DNA of 64,000 bases from Pontibacillus sp. HMF3514 (GCF_009858175.1 NZ_CP047393.1:3906001-3970000), one strand, 5' to 3'. Positions 11,332 through 21,250 are shown, numbered from the stretch's first letter. Notes: generated by a model from the sequence alone, not told the origin. Made by a program: numbers and translations.

Positions 11332-12834
11332 TCAACTATAAACTGCCTCTTTACCATTCAACCCAAGCGTCTCCGCAGTCGAAGCATGAATCTCCTGCAG
11401 AAGCTCCGGATTCTCTCCAAGCGACACCCCATAAGAAGGAATCATTTCTTTTATTTTAGGCTCCCATTCTTTCACATGTTCCGGGAAGCATTTTTCTATA
11501 ACTTCTAACATGACGTGAACAGCAGTAGAAGCACCTGGAGATGCTCCTAACAACGCAGCCACCGAGCCATCAGAAGAACTGACTACTTCAGTACCGAATT
11601 GAAGCGTTCCTTTCCCTTCCGTATCCGTATCTTTAATAATTTGCACACGCTGTCCTGCTTCTACTAAGTGCCAATCCTCGCTTTTTGCGTTAGGGATAAA
11701 CTCTCGCAGATCTTCCATACGCTGTTCTTTTGATGATATCACTTGTTCGATTAAATACTTCGTTAAAGATGCGTTTTTCATGCCAGCTGCTGACATTGTT
11801 ACAAAATTATCTGATTTTACAGATGTTAACAAATCAAGCATAGATCCAGTTTTTAAAAATCTTGGTGAAAAGCCGGCAAACGGTCCAAATAGCAGTGATT
11901 TCTCATTGTCGATAAATCTGGTATCTAGGTGAGGCACAGACATAGGCGGTGCGCCTACCTTTGCCTTACCATACACTTTGGCATGATGCTCTGCTACCAC
12001 TTCTGGATTATTACAAACCATAAATAACCCACTTACCGGAAATCCTCCAATGTGTTTCGATTCAGGAATACCCGTTTTCTGAAGTAAGTGCAGACTACCT
12101 CCACCACCACCGATAAAGACAAAGTCAGTTGTATGGTATTCAAGTCTATGGTTAACCATATCATATACTTTTACTTCCCACTCGCCATCGCTATTTCGCT
12201 TAATATCTTGAACACTATGGCTGTAGTTTACCTCGACGTCTTGGCTTTCTAATTGATCAAACATTTTACGAGTAATTGATCCGAAGTTCACATCTGTTCC
12301 AGAATCAATTTTTGTTGCTGCTATAGGTTCATTCGTTGTTCGTTCATTCATCATAAGTGGAATCCATTGCTTTAGTTGCTCTGGATCATCAGAAAACTCC
12401 ATATCTCGAAATAATGGATGGTCCCCCATTGTTTGATAACGCTTTCTCAAAAATTCGACGTTTTGATCCCCTTGCACAAAGCTCATATGAGGTAATGGCA
12501 TAATAAAATCTTGTGGGTTACGTATTTTATTACTGTTTACAAGGTAAGACCAAAATTGCTTTGAAACCTGAAATTGTTCATTCACATTTATCGCTTTCGT
12601 AATATCAATTGATCCATCAGGTTGTTCATTCGTATAGTTTAATTCGCATAATGCAGCATGTCCGGTACCTGCATTATTCCATACATTTGAACTCTCTTCC
12701 CCTGCTCTTTCAAGTTTCTCAAACACTCTAATATTCCAATTTGGTGCTAATTCTTTCAACAACGTCCCTAATGTGGCACTCATAATTCCTGCACCAATTA
12801 GGATAGCGTCTGTTTTATGATAATTTTTGCTCAT
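11332..12834 (-). CDS. mqo: Malate:quinone oxidoreductase
   Basis: A 500-residue FAD-dependent peripheral membrane enzyme that oxidises malate to oxaloacetate and passes electrons to the quinone pool. The N-terminal FAD motif is [18 protein letters not shown], followed by [21 protein letters not shown], characteristic of Mqo. [17 protein letters not shown] (about 240) and the C-terminal [16 protein letters not shown] are family signatures. Length is typical. GGGAGAATGGGAC precedes the ATG. It stands alone between the ahpCF operon and the disrupted csaB-like gene, and supplements NAD-dependent malate dehydrogenase. Confidence 0.95.
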   Translation of the reverse strand: MSKNYHKTDAILIGAGIMSATLGTLLKELAPNWNIRVFEKLERAGEESSNVWNNAGTGHAALCELNYTNEQPDGSIDITKAINVNEQFQVSKQFWSYLVNSNKIRNPQDFIMPLPHMSFVQGDQNVEFLRKRYQTMGDHPLFRDMEFSDDPEQLKQWIPLMMNERTTNEPIAATKIDSGTDVNFGSITRKMFDQLESQDVEVNYSHSVQDIKRNSDGEWEVKVYDMVNHRLEYHTTDFVFIGGGGGSLHLLQKTGIPESKHIGGFPVSGLFMVCNNPEVVAEHHAKVYGKAKVGAPPMSVPHLDTRFIDNEKSLLFGPFAGFSPRFLKTGSMLDLLTSVKSDNFVTMSAAGMKNASLTKYLIEQVISSKEQRMEDLREFIPNAKSEDWHLVEAGQRVQIIKDTDTEGKGTLQFGTEVVSSSDGSVAALLGASPGASTAVHVMLEVIEKCFPEHVKEWEPKIKEMIPSYGVSLGENPELLQEIHASTAETLGLNGKEAVYS

Positions 12835-13020
12835 GTCCCATTCTCCCTATGTGTACAGAAAAGATGTAACCGTAGATCTTGAGGTATAAACAGACAAGTT
12901 TCGACCAAATTACACATCTTTTCTAAAAATTTATAATCTAATACTAGTGTATCATTATTTTAAAAGATTAAAAAATTCTTAAGTAATTTTTTTATAGGTT
13001 AATTTAGCTACTAAACAGAA

Positions 13021-13048
13021 GAATAGCACCCTCATATGAGTGCTATTT
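13021..13048 (-). terminator. Terminator downstream of csaB-like gene
   Basis: AATAGCAC pairs with GTGCTATT around a 10-base loop, just past the end of the minus-strand csaB-like and CgeB-like genes. The T run is short. Confidence 0.55.
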
Positions 13049-13068
13049 CATTAGGAAATCCTTAATTT

Positions 13069-14189
13069 CTACGCTTCTGATAATTTAGCCAAACACTTCT
13101 GTTTCATATTTTGTATAGTCGATATATAGTTCTCTTTATTTATGTCCCCATTTAAAATGAGTTGTGCTGATTCTAGTAGCTGCTTATTGGTAACCGTGTT
13201 ATATGAAAATAGGAACTGTTCTTGTTTAATAGATCTCATAAAGTGATTAACTTTTGGGTCATAGGATAGACCAATTACTGGAACGTTTTGAGATGCTGCT
13301 AAAATTAGGGAATGTAATCTCATCCCAATCATAAGTGAAAGACTACTACATAACCCTTGAATATATTTAGATGATTTATTTTTCGGGTTAATGAAATAAC
13401 TGGAACCTTTAGGTAAATATTGTTTAACTCTTTTCATTAATGTAATATCGCCTTGATACTGACTAAAAGGGATCAAGACAAATCGAACGTTATATTGTTT
13501 ATAAAGTTCCTCCCCTACTTGACCAATTTTTTTCAACAACTCTTGTTCCTTTTTTCCTTTAAAAAACCATGGTCTTAAACAAATACCAACTAGCTTATAA
13601 TTTGATGGTAACTTTTCTTTTTTCAAAATCTGCTTCCTTCTCTCAGGAGGAACTGCTTTTAAACACATTGCCGGATCTGTAATAAGACTAATCTTTTCAT
13701 TATCGATATGTTTCTTTACGAATTGAAATGAATTAGGATCCCTAACAGCAATCATTTCACCCTTACGCAATAAGGTTATAGCATATTCTTCCGCTGCTTT
13801 CTCCTTGAATGGTCCGATACCAATTCCATAAAAATAGATTGGAATTTTGTAAGCATGTGCCATATCAATAAATTGACTATAATAATTCATACTTTTAGCT
13901 TTATTTCCTAATGCATTTTGTGGCTTCCAACCGGAATAATCTTGTAGAATTCCCCCCCACCTAAGATAAATCGATCACAAGACTTTATTGCCAACCTTAT
14001 TTTCTCTACCTCACTGGACTTATTAACCGAAACTTTTCTCGGGCCTTTATACGCTGATTTAACGCCTTTTGAAATTACTGTAAAACGGGCATTTTGATCA
14101 TCAAGAAAAATACTATCTATAATTGATTCTAAAATAGCGTCGTCTCCAATATTCCCAGCACCATAGTATCCATGTAATACGTAATGCAT
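13069..14189 (-). pseudogene. csaB: CsaB-like polysaccharide pyruvyltransferase, frameshifted at a G7 tract
   Basis: Two adjoining frames together give one intact CsaB-like pyruvyltransferase of about 373 residues. The first part (14189 to about 13952) has HGYYGAGNIGDDAILES and reads into FILGGG. The second part (from the same spot to 13069) carries GIGIGPF, VGICLRPWF and GMRLHSLILAASQNVPVIG. The join falls exactly in a run of seven G (C7 at 13952-13958 on the plus strand). Adding one G restores LGGGGILQDYSGWKPQNAL, the family's catalytic glycine motif, with no stop codon in between. CsaB pyruvylates secondary cell wall polymer for S-layer anchoring (known). This is either a true loss, a sequencing error, or slippage-based phase variation. 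It is cotranscribed with the CgeB-like gene upstream. Confidence 0.85.
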
Positions 14190-14230
14190 TCTTCATCATT
14201 CCTTTTATTGAATTACTTTCCACCTTACAT

Positions 14231-15220
14231 TTAGTTTAGTAACCCAATTTCTGCAAATAATTTATCAAACCTTTTTTCCCATGTATGTTCTCTTTTGCAA
14301 CGCTCTTTACCATTCTGACCAATTCTTTTTGCCTCTTCAGGATTTTGTAAATAAAAACGAATTTTATCAACTAGATCTTCTTTAGTTTGATATCCAATGA
14401 CTTCATGACCGTATTCAAAAAGTTTTTCCATTTCATCAAAATACTCAGTAAATAACAACTTTCCTGTTGCTGTTGCTTCAAGTACACCAACCTTTATATT
14501 TGTATAACCTTTTACTGTGCGTGGAAAATTAACCAATATTTTTGTTGAATAGGCCGCTTTAAACCACTCTTCACCTCTTACTTCTCCCCTTCTACATTTA
14601 GGTGTTGTAGTCCAATTCCTTCCATACAGCTTTGTGTTAAAATTCTTACATAATTCTTCTGCAATAGGATATCGATCTGGACGACCGTGCCCTATAACAG
14701 CTACATCTGCTTCATATCCTGGGTCAGTTGATCTATCTTTAAAAAAACGACTATCAATTCCAAATGGCATATGATATATATTCGTAAAACCTTCATTTTT
14801 GTATTTTTCATATGTCAATAACGAATTGGTGGTATGCCAAGTGAAATGTTTTGCGTATTTTGAAACAGTACTGAATACGTCGGGATCACTTAAACTGATT
14901 CCAAGAACAGGAATCCCCCTATCTTTTAACCAATTCATATCTTGTTTTTTAAAGGTAAGTCCTCCTGCATTACAGATTATTAAATCTGGATTAAAGTCTA
15001 TTAATTTTTCCCTTATTTGGGATAACTTAATATAAACTGGACCATTCCCTCCAACATGGTTTCGAGGGTTATATACCCACTCAGGATGTTCTCCTGTATT
15101 CCATTCCTGAACTTTATGACCTAAATTACATAAGGATAAATACATACTTCTTACAATATCTGTATCACCTTCACCATACCTTCCAAAGTGAGCGATCTTT
15201 AATGTTCTTTGATTTTTCAT
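14231..15220 (-). CDS. CgeB-family glycosyltransferase
   Basis: A 329-residue GT-B protein of the CgeB/DUF3880 type. IAHFGRYGEGD opens the N-terminal domain; PDLIICNAGG and LSDPDVFSTVSKYAKHF follow; the C-terminal domain has VAVIGHGRPDRYPI, NFPRTVKGYTNIKVGVLEAT and a GYQTKEDLVDKIRFYLQNPE segment. AAAAGGAGG sits before the ATG. Forty-one bases separate it from the frameshifted csaB-like gene, so they form one operon. Known CgeB proteins act in maturation of the outer spore surface; the sugar here is not known. Confidence 0.82.
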   Translation of the reverse strand: MKNQRTLKIAHFGRYGEGDTDIVRSMYLSLCNLGHKVQEWNTGEHPEWVYNPRNHVGGNGPVYIKLSQIREKLIDFNPDLIICNAGGLTFKKQDMNWLKDRGIPVLGISLSDPDVFSTVSKYAKHFTWHTTNSLLTYEKYKNEGFTNIYHMPFGIDSRFFKDRSTDPGYEADVAVIGHGRPDRYPIAEELCKNFNTKLYGRNWTTTPKCRRGEVRGEEWFKAAYSTKILVNFPRTVKGYTNIKVGVLEATATGKLLFTEYFDEMEKLFEYGHEVIGYQTKEDLVDKIRFYLQNPEEAKRIGQNGKERCKREHTWEKRFDKLFAEIGLLN

Positions 15221-15640
15221 TCCTTTTCCTCCTTTTAATAATTATTTGCAGGATATTCCCCCCATGAAGCTTATTACATACGTTAAATTTGTTAGTTTTT
15301 TCCTTGTGTTTTCTCTAATAACATTAATAATCATTATTTTTTGACGTGTATATATCACATAAACTAGTCCTTCCTTTAATTATTGGAAGCATATTGTATT
15401 TTATTATTCTAGGTAAGTTGTTGTTTGTACTTTAAACTAGATTCACCCTAATTCATTAAAAACCCTATATAAAACAGATGAAATTGCCACTTCATCCAAG
15501 CAAACTTCTACTATGAGGTTCATGTTACTAATGTGGGAGTTTGGCTACAGCTTTCTTCAGATTCTGGGTCGCTCCAGACACCCTTGCCTTTGCCGCTCGG
15601 GACGTCAACCTAAAGCTTGTGAACATGCCGGGTACACAAT
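15221..15640. other. Intergenic region, possible interspersed repeat in its right half
   Basis: The left part is A+T-rich and holds the upstream region of the CgeB-like gene. From about 15500 to 15640 composition changes to mixed, GC-richer sequence (CTCGGGACGTCAACC and similar) without a reading frame, which looks like a degenerate interspersed element. No gene is seen. Confidence 0.35.
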
Positions 15641-15678
15641 AAAAAAGAGATAATCCTGAAGAGGAGTTATCTCTTTTT
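15641..15678 (-). terminator. Terminator of the amidase gene
   Basis: AAAAAGAGATAA pairs with TTATCTCTTTTT, with a further four pairs after a one-base bulge, just beyond the stop codon at 15694. T-rich on the minus strand. Confidence 0.85.
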
Positions 15679-15693
15679 AGCAAGATCGTACTA

Positions 15694-17028
15694 TTAAGCT
15701 TTTACTTCTTGCAGTGTTTTTTCTAAATTTTGTATTGATTTTTCTAGCATATGTTCATAAATTGATAAAATAGATTGTCCATAGTTATCACCTGGTACAG
15801 CCCATTTACCATTTAATGCTTCCCATGTGGTAGCTGAACCTCTTGTTACAAGATCAAAGCGAGGGTCTACTAATGGATATTCATTTGGGAGTAGTTCGGT
15901 TGAAGCATATGCATATAAATGTTGTATATGAGCAAGCACACCATCTTCAGGAGTATCAAAACTAACTCCTGGATCATCTGGTCCTGTAGTACCAAGTCCA
16001 CAAAAGTTGTTTTGCTCAGGCTGTACAACTCCAGTAAAACGGAGGTAATCTGTTTCATGCATAGACTGTGCGAAGGCTATGTCACCTCTAATCCCATAAT
16101 ACTGACCGAATATTAGATAATACATACCTAACTCTAATGCATCAGGATTAATGCTTTTGAGAAATTGATTCATTTGTTCAGGGGATAGTTTTGTCTCTCC
16201 TAAAATAGTATATCCTATTGGCTCAGTGCTAACTTCTTCGGTAATAATATAAGCATCATCAATTCCTAACAGTTTTACTTCTCCTAAGCGTACTTCAGCA
16301 TTTTCCAAGGTTGAAAAGGCTCCGGCCTGTACACGGTACCATTGTTTACCAGAAACAATAACGGGGTCAATAAATGCTCCTATCCCCTTTGAATCAAGAA
16401 AGGTTACGCGTTTTTCAGCATTTTTTCTTGACCTGAACGTTCCTGCAATCACTTTATAAATAAATAGTATATTGCCTGGTTTGGGTTTAAGGTTAAATGC
16501 CATTGCTAATCCATTTACATGACCTTGGGCAACTTTTTCACGCCATGATGGCTGTTTTAATAAGGCTGCATCTTCTTCGTTATCAATAAATCCATTCTCG
16601 GTTAAGAGTGCTGGCATTACTGATTCACGTAAAACATGGAAGTTAGCTTTTTTTTGACCACGGTCCATTAGCTCATTTACCTTCATTACTTCTGCATGAA
16701 TGATATGTTGATAGTGTGCAGTAATGGATGTGTCGGATAAGCTATCATGAATAAAATCCTCATATCCTCTTGTAGTACCATTATAAGCATTACAGTGAAT
16801 AGATAGATAATAATCAGCGCCCCAGGTATTAGCCTCATCGGTTCTATCAGTTAAACTTACCGTGCTATCATCAGTTCGGCTCATCATTACTTCAACATTC
16901 TCATAACCATTTAGTAATATTGAGCGTATTCTTAATGCAATATCTAAGTTTAAATCTTTTTCTACTAAACCATTTCCTTGAGCACCAGAATCTGTTCCTC
17001 CATGTCCTGGATCTAAATAAAGTTTCAA
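15694..17028 (-). CDS. N-acetylmuramoyl-L-alanine amidase - SPOR - glucosaminidase
   Basis: A 444-residue bifunctional peptidoglycan hydrolase. Residues 1-175 are an Amidase_3 zinc amidase: LDPGHGGTDSG (zinc His), the metal Glu in GLVEKDLNLD, SIHCNAY (second His) and LTENGFIDNEED (catalytic Glu). Residues about 190-262 are a SPOR domain. Residues about 280-440 are a GH73-type glucosaminidase with FAQSMHETDYLRFTG, NNFCGLGTTG and NGKWAVPG. TTG at 17028 is chosen: GGAGG lies 8 bases upstream, and the longer frame would run through that site. No signal peptide is present. CwlC-like amidases without signal peptide lyse the mother cell in late sporulation, so a similar role is likely. Confidence 0.85.
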   Translation of the reverse strand: MKLYLDPGHGGTDSGAQGNGLVEKDLNLDIALRIRSILLNGYENVEVMMSRTDDSTVSLTDRTDEANTWGADYYLSIHCNAYNGTTRGYEDFIHDSLSDTSITAHYQHIIHAEVMKVNELMDRGQKKANFHVLRESVMPALLTENGFIDNEEDAALLKQPSWREKVAQGHVNGLAMAFNLKPKPGNILFIYKVIAGTFRSRKNAEKRVTFLDSKGIGAFIDPVIVSGKQWYRVQAGAFSTLENAEVRLGEVKLLGIDDAYIITEEVSTEPIGYTILGETKLSPEQMNQFLKSINPDALELGMYYLIFGQYYGIRGDIAFAQSMHETDYLRFTGVVQPEQNNFCGLGTTGPDDPGVSFDTPEDGVLAHIQHLYAYASTELLPNEYPLVDPRFDLVTRGSATTWEALNGKWAVPGDNYGQSILSIYEHMLEKSIQNLEKTLQEVKA

Positions 17029-17610
17029 TAAATTAACCTCCAATCTTTAAGGGATATTTTTGTTACACCTTTAATATATGATTGATAACAGGAATGGAAT
17101 AGGTCAATGTTATTCTTTATGGAAAAATGGATATATAGCGGATGATCTATTTCTATTAATTTTCGACTAAATAAGACAAAGCGATCTATCCAGCATATCA
17201 GTACAAAGCAATGACTAGGGATGCTTTTGAACCTACCACCAAATCGAATGATTTAGTTCTAATATGTTACTTATATAATAAATAGTTTATTTTCTGCCTA
17301 ATGGTTTTGGAATTGTTGTTGTACTACTAAGTGGAGTAATCAAAAATTTATGATACGGCTCACCTTAATAATTCAACAGAGTTTTCCACTAAAAAAAGTA
17401 AGTTCATAATTATTTTTCTATTTTTTACTGTTCTTCATTATTCATATTTGTGACATAAAAGTACCTACCATCCTTTTCCTCTTCGAAGGTCATCAAACTG
17501 ATCCAATCTGAATTCCGCACTTTAATTTATACCTCAATGCCAGAAACCAAAAAATATCACTTTCTCAACATTTACCCAATCAAAGTGATGCCCCTTGTAT
17601 ATGATAGCAG
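17029..17610. other. Non-coding intergenic region
   Basis: About 580 A+T-rich bases between the divergent amidase and the Cys-rich gene. No conserved reading frame, tRNA or strong hairpin is seen; promoters for both flanking genes must lie here. The only candidate frames overlap the Cys-rich gene on the opposite strand and look like shadows. Confidence 0.45.
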
Positions 17611-17625
17611 TAGGAGGTGATACTT

Positions 17626-17919
17626 CTGTGTAATTGTAAAAAACACCATAATGCTCATGAGTGCCCTTGTCAAAAGCGGTTCTGTTGTCAATGTAGGATT
17701 CAATGTTGCTGTTCAAGCACAAGACATCATCATTGCTGCATAGAAGATTGCTATTGTCATAAACCAGCAAAATGTCACTGCTGTAGTCATCAAGTTTGTA
17801 TTCGCGAGTGTAGTAAGTGTTGCTGTAAGTCGAACACTACTACTTATAAGCAAACGATAATTACTTGTAATTGTGTAAAATGCAAAGAGAAAAAGAAATA
17901 CCATTGTTCTTACGAGTAA
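17626..17919 (+). CDS. Small cysteine- and histidine-rich protein, probable spore coat component
   Basis: A 97-residue protein with 26 Cys and about ten His, arranged in CxC, CC and CCC clusters with no transmembrane segment. I do not recognise a named family. The pattern resembles small Cys-rich coat or exosporium proteins that crosslink by disulfides or bind metal. AGGAGG at 17612-17617 lies 8 bases before a CTG codon at 17626, which is the best-placed start; the in-frame GTG at 17617 overlaps the ribosome binding site. It precedes the SPOCS gene group on the same strand. A coding role is supported by the strong site, the composition and codon usage free of stops. Confidence 0.65.
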   Translation: MCNCKKHHNAHECPCQKRFCCQCRIQCCCSSTRHHHCCIEDCYCHKPAKCHCCSHQVCIRECSKCCCKSNTTTYKQTIITCNCVKCKEKKKYHCSYE

Positions 17920-18071
17920 AGTTTTGTACCCATCAAATGCATAAACCGGAAAGGTATCCTGATTCTATTGGATGCCTTGTATGGTTTATCTCCTCCTTAT
18001 CTAAAAGGTATAACTTTATATTAGGACTCATATCTTTATATTAGTTTATCAACAGTCAAGGGGGATAAAAT

Positions 18072-19046
18072 GTGGGATCACCTAATATATATTTCTTGCA
18101 AAATAACAAGTTAAATCCAGACCATACACATTATTGTCCTTGCCAACTTAAACAAGAATCTTTCACAGATACCATCTCTCTATCTGATACACAGCCCTCT
18201 ATAAAAAAAGCGATGGATATATATGTTGCATCAGAAATTTCAGCTGTTCATCAAGTAAAGAGTTTTTATGGTGAAAGGGTGATGGTCGATATCAAAATCC
18301 ACTACAAATTGATTTATCAGTCTATAGAAAAAGAAACATTACATACAGTCAGTTATTCAGCTTTTCATAAAACACTTTTAATGGGGGTGAACATTAAAAA
18401 TCTAACTGTAAGTTCTTTTATAGATACATGTAATATCAATGAATTAACACAGCAGAGTGTGTCCATTTTTACTGTGATGACAATTGTTCCAACGTATCCG
18501 GACTATAACAGAAACAGAACAGGATATTGTGATATTCATAAAGAACCATTCCAAGACAACACAAAGTACTGTTATAACGGTCAAAAACAATTAGATCAAG
18601 GTCCCCCCAAAACTCATGGGGATTCTTATAATATTGATCAGGATGTACAAGCCTGCTTAAGTAAGGTTCTCCTTAACAAAAATGAAGGTAAACCAACGTT
18701 TACCGAAAAAAATGAAGATACCAATGACCATAATGCCTATGTAAAAGATAATAAAGTTAATCAGTTTAACCATAGGGAAAATCAATTTCACGATTCCAAT
18801 AAAGTAGAATCAATCAAGTTATATTCTAGTGTGTATTCACCAATTCCAAGAAAAAATACCCGTAATGAATTTTCCAAAAGTAAATCAAAGCAAAAGAAAA
18901 GTAATCAGAACAACACAGAAAATGTTTTTTTGTCCAACTTGATTAAAAGAAATCATAACTTAAAATCACCTAAGATCAACAAACAAAGAAAAGATGTGAC
19001 AATCCCCTTATCTTTTTCCGACTTAAGTAACTTGAAGCTATTCTAA
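18072..19046 (+). CDS. SPOCS-domain protein with long basic tail
   Basis: A 324-residue protein. Residues about 35-150 form a divergent SPOCS/DUF3794 domain (PSIKKAMDIYVASEISAVHQ, then YKLIYQSIEKETLHTVSYSA) lacking the usual KPDIE. Residues 150-324 are low-complexity, rich in Asn, Lys, Ser and His, ending in a strongly basic segment and a short hydrophobic SFSDLSNLKLF. GTG at 18072 follows AAGGGGG at a good distance; the ATG two bases earlier is in a different, short frame. It leads the array of SPOCS genes. The disordered basic tail could bind polyanionic glycan or other coat proteins (inference). Confidence 0.7.
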   Translation: MGSPNIYFLQNNKLNPDHTHYCPCQLKQESFTDTISLSDTQPSIKKAMDIYVASEISAVHQVKSFYGERVMVDIKIHYKLIYQSIEKETLHTVSYSAFHKTLLMGVNIKNLTVSSFIDTCNINELTQQSVSIFTVMTIVPTYPDYNRNRTGYCDIHKEPFQDNTKYCYNGQKQLDQGPPKTHGDSYNIDQDVQACLSKVLLNKNEGKPTFTEKNEDTNDHNAYVKDNKVNQFNHRENQFHDSNKVESIKLYSSVYSPIPRKNTRNEFSKSKSKQKKSNQNNTENVFLSNLIKRNHNLKSPKINKQRKDVTIPLSFSDLSNLKLF

Positions 19047-19071
19047 ACTTTACGAGGAGGCTGACCAAGTC

Positions 19072-19530
19072 ATGCACCATGGCGAGATGATTCTATATAC
19101 CGGCATTACACCACATGAAGAATATCCATGTAATCCAACTGCTTATAAGCAAGTTATCCTTAATAGTAAAATTGAAATTCCCTGTCCTAAACCAGATTTA
19201 GAAGCCATTATTAAAGTGGTCTCAGAAGTTGAGCTTCGCACTCAACGTTATATCCAAACCCCTTATGACTTTAAAGTTATCGTAGAGGGGACGGTTCATC
19301 AAACCTTTTTATATTCAGCTGATGTACCTGAACAATCTGTACATACCTTTCATGGCCAGGTACCTTTTTGTGAATTTTTGACAATAAGTAACGAGTGTAA
19401 AAAAGCCTATCTAAAACAGAATTTATCCACAAAGGTGTTTTTAGAAGATGTTTTTGTATTCAATCAGAGTTCTCGTTATATCGAAGAATGTAAAATGTTA
19501 TGCATTATTTTACTAAACAACAATTGTTAA
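19072..19530 (+). CDS. SPOCS-domain (DUF3794) protein
   Basis: A 152-residue single-domain protein. EIPCPKPDLEAIIKVVSEVEL (around 36-56) matches the SPOCS opening strand, and LYSADVPEQSVHTFHGQVPF (around 82-101) the conserved core before a Cys-rich C-terminus. GAGGAGG precedes the ATG by 11 bases. SPOCS domains occur in SipL and other spore coat proteins of Firmicutes, where they mediate protein-protein contact with coat morphogens (known). It lies 25 bases after the preceding gene, so it is cotranscribed. Confidence 0.8.
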   Translation: MHHGEMILYTGITPHEEYPCNPTAYKQVILNSKIEIPCPKPDLEAIIKVVSEVELRTQRYIQTPYDFKVIVEGTVHQTFLYSADVPEQSVHTFHGQVPFCEFLTISNECKKAYLKQNLSTKVFLEDVFVFNQSSRYIEECKMLCIILLNNNC

Positions 19531-19617
19531 TCTTAAATTCTTATTTTCTTAGCATACATCTTTTTTAAAAACATATATTTTCCATGTGCTTATCTTACAA
19601 AAGGAGGGTTATGCATT

Positions 19618-20154
19618 ATGGTTAATGTAAATTCAAGTGTAGTAGAAGTTTGCCCTGTCTATCCCGATCGACCCGCTAAGTATTTTACAGAACTATTTGC
19701 TTCTAAAACATTCAAGATTCCAGAACAGAAGCCCGATAAAGATGAAATTGTAAAGGTTAAACATTTTGTGGAATTAGTTGACGTCGAAGTAATTGATGTA
19801 TTTTTGCCTGACAATGACACTGACACACCAAATGGGAAAAAGATCTTTGTTGCGGGGAATGTATACTTAGATGTTCAATATGTTTCAACCAGAGAAGAAC
19901 AGACTGTCCACTTTGTCCGATATCAATTGCCATTCCAAACAATACTTTTAAGAGATTGTGCTGAATTCGCAGATCCAAAAGAAAATGGATTAATCCCGAA
20001 TGATGATACCATCTTTCCTGATAATTTTGTTGTTCATGTCTGTGTTGAAAACATTGTTGAAAAGCAATTAGATGAAAGAACAATTTTCTTTGAAGTTTTA
20101 TTATTAGTTTGGTTAGAGCAGATTGAAGATGTTGGTCCTCCTCCACAACCTTAA
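19618..20154 (+). CDS. SPOCS-domain (DUF3794) protein
   Basis: A 178-residue protein. FKIPEQKPDKDEIVKVKHF (around 31-49) and YVSTREEQTVHFVRYQLPF (around 89-107) are the two SPOCS signatures; an acidic insert (about 120-140) and a Pro-rich end follow. AAAGGAGGG precedes the ATG. Its closest relative in the window is the next gene: both share an acidic spacer containing a conserved DD...F/T and the ending LLxWLE. An 87-base gap separates it from the previous gene. Likely a coat or exosporium structural protein. Confidence 0.82.
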   Translation: MVNVNSSVVEVCPVYPDRPAKYFTELFASKTFKIPEQKPDKDEIVKVKHFVELVDVEVIDVFLPDNDTDTPNGKKIFVAGNVYLDVQYVSTREEQTVHFVRYQLPFQTILLRDCAEFADPKENGLIPNDDTIFPDNFVVHVCVENIVEKQLDERTIFFEVLLLVWLEQIEDVGPPPQP

Positions 20155-20189
20155 GGAGAACCCTATATAAAAATTAAGGAGGGATTACT

Positions 20190-20741
20190 TTGGATTGTCC
20201 TAATACATTAGAAAGCTTGTCTACGGTAAAATGTCCACCTGATAATACCACTTTAGACTATTTCACACAGATTATACTTTGTGATTTTCTTGATATTCCT
20301 GATGCAAAGCCTGATATTGAATTCATCACGAACACATTGAATGAGATAGCCATAACCAAAATTGATGTTATCAATGTTGATTTGGGTGATAGAGATCCAG
20401 CTTCGGAAAATATCCGAGAAAAGGTAATCGCAAGAGGAACGGTACGTTTAGGAATTGAATATTCAGCTGATGAAGCAGAGCAGAATGTCCATTTCGCCCA
20501 TTTTGATATCCCATTTCAAGGTATTATCGGAGAGCGTCCATGTGAAAATGGGGGGATTGACCCGAATACAGGGCAACCAAATGGAGACGGAAATAGGGGA
20601 TTAATTGATGATTCCACTTTTGACATCGACAATTATGATATCCATGTTTGCCTTGAGCATGTTCAATTTCATGAAATTGATTCAAGGACAATTCAAGCTG
20701 TATTAGTTTTATTAATATGGCTTGAAGAAAAAACAGCCTAA
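20190..20741 (+). CDS. SPOCS-domain (DUF3794) protein
   Basis: A 183-residue acidic protein. LDIPDAKPDIEFITNTLNE (around 33-51) and EYSADEAEQNVHFAHFDIPF (around 89-108) define the SPOCS domain; a Gly/Asn-rich acidic loop (about 115-145) and VLLIWLEE end it. The start is TTG with AAGGAGGG 7 bases upstream. Sister gene of the one just upstream (tandem duplication is likely). The spacing of 35 bases indicates one operon. Confidence 0.82.
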   Translation: MDCPNTLESLSTVKCPPDNTTLDYFTQIILCDFLDIPDAKPDIEFITNTLNEIAITKIDVINVDLGDRDPASENIREKVIARGTVRLGIEYSADEAEQNVHFAHFDIPFQGIIGERPCENGGIDPNTGQPNGDGNRGLIDDSTFDIDNYDIHVCLEHVQFHEIDSRTIQAVLVLLIWLEEKTA

Positions 20742-20765
20742 TAATATTAAAAAGGAGGGAATGAA

Positions 20766-21185
20766 ATGGCATTAACGTTTACAGATGTCTTTAAACAGCT
20801 CCCCATCAACTCTAAACTAATTATCCCGCCACAGAAACCAGATATAGAATGTATTTTAGATAGTAATGTGGAAGTGGAGATCACTAAGAAAGAAGTGATC
20901 GATACTCCATTAAACTACCCAGAAGATCCAACTGAACCCTTAAGAAAAGTGATCCTTACAGGTAAAGTTAAAATTATTATAAAATATTCGGCTCTAGTGC
21001 CAAGTCAGAAAGTTCATGCTGCTCACTTTGAAGTCCCTTTTTGTACATTAATCGAGTGGCCTGACGGACCACCACAAGGTACCCCTATAACAGTCGAACC
21101 AGTCATCGAGAAGAAAGTATTTAAGCGTGAAGATGAGCGTAAAATATATAAAGCTTTATTGATTCGTTTCGATGTCTACCGTTAA
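20766..21185 (+). CDS. SPOCS-domain (DUF3794) protein, short form
   Basis: A 139-residue protein made almost only of the SPOCS domain: LIIPPQKPDIECILDSNVEV (19-38) and KYSALVPSQKVHAAHFEVPF (77-96). It lacks the acidic insert of the two preceding paralogues. AAGGAGGG precedes the ATG; 24 bases separate it from the gene upstream. Its stop is followed by a strong terminator, so it closes the first SPOCS operon. Confidence 0.82.
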   Translation: MALTFTDVFKQLPINSKLIIPPQKPDIECILDSNVEVEITKKEVIDTPLNYPEDPTEPLRKVILTGKVKIIIKYSALVPSQKVHAAHFEVPFCTLIEWPDGPPQGTPITVEPVIEKKVFKREDERKIYKALLIRFDVYR

Positions 21186-21212
21186 CGAATAATAATTTAT
21201 AAACCGTTTGAA

Positions 21213-21250
21213 GGCAAATTCATTGTAACATAATGAATTTGTCTTTTTTT
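21213..21250 (+). terminator. Terminator of first SPOCS operon
   Basis: A 12-bp stem (21213-21224 with 21232-21243, one G-U) with a 7-base loop and a run of seven T. Confidence 0.9.
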
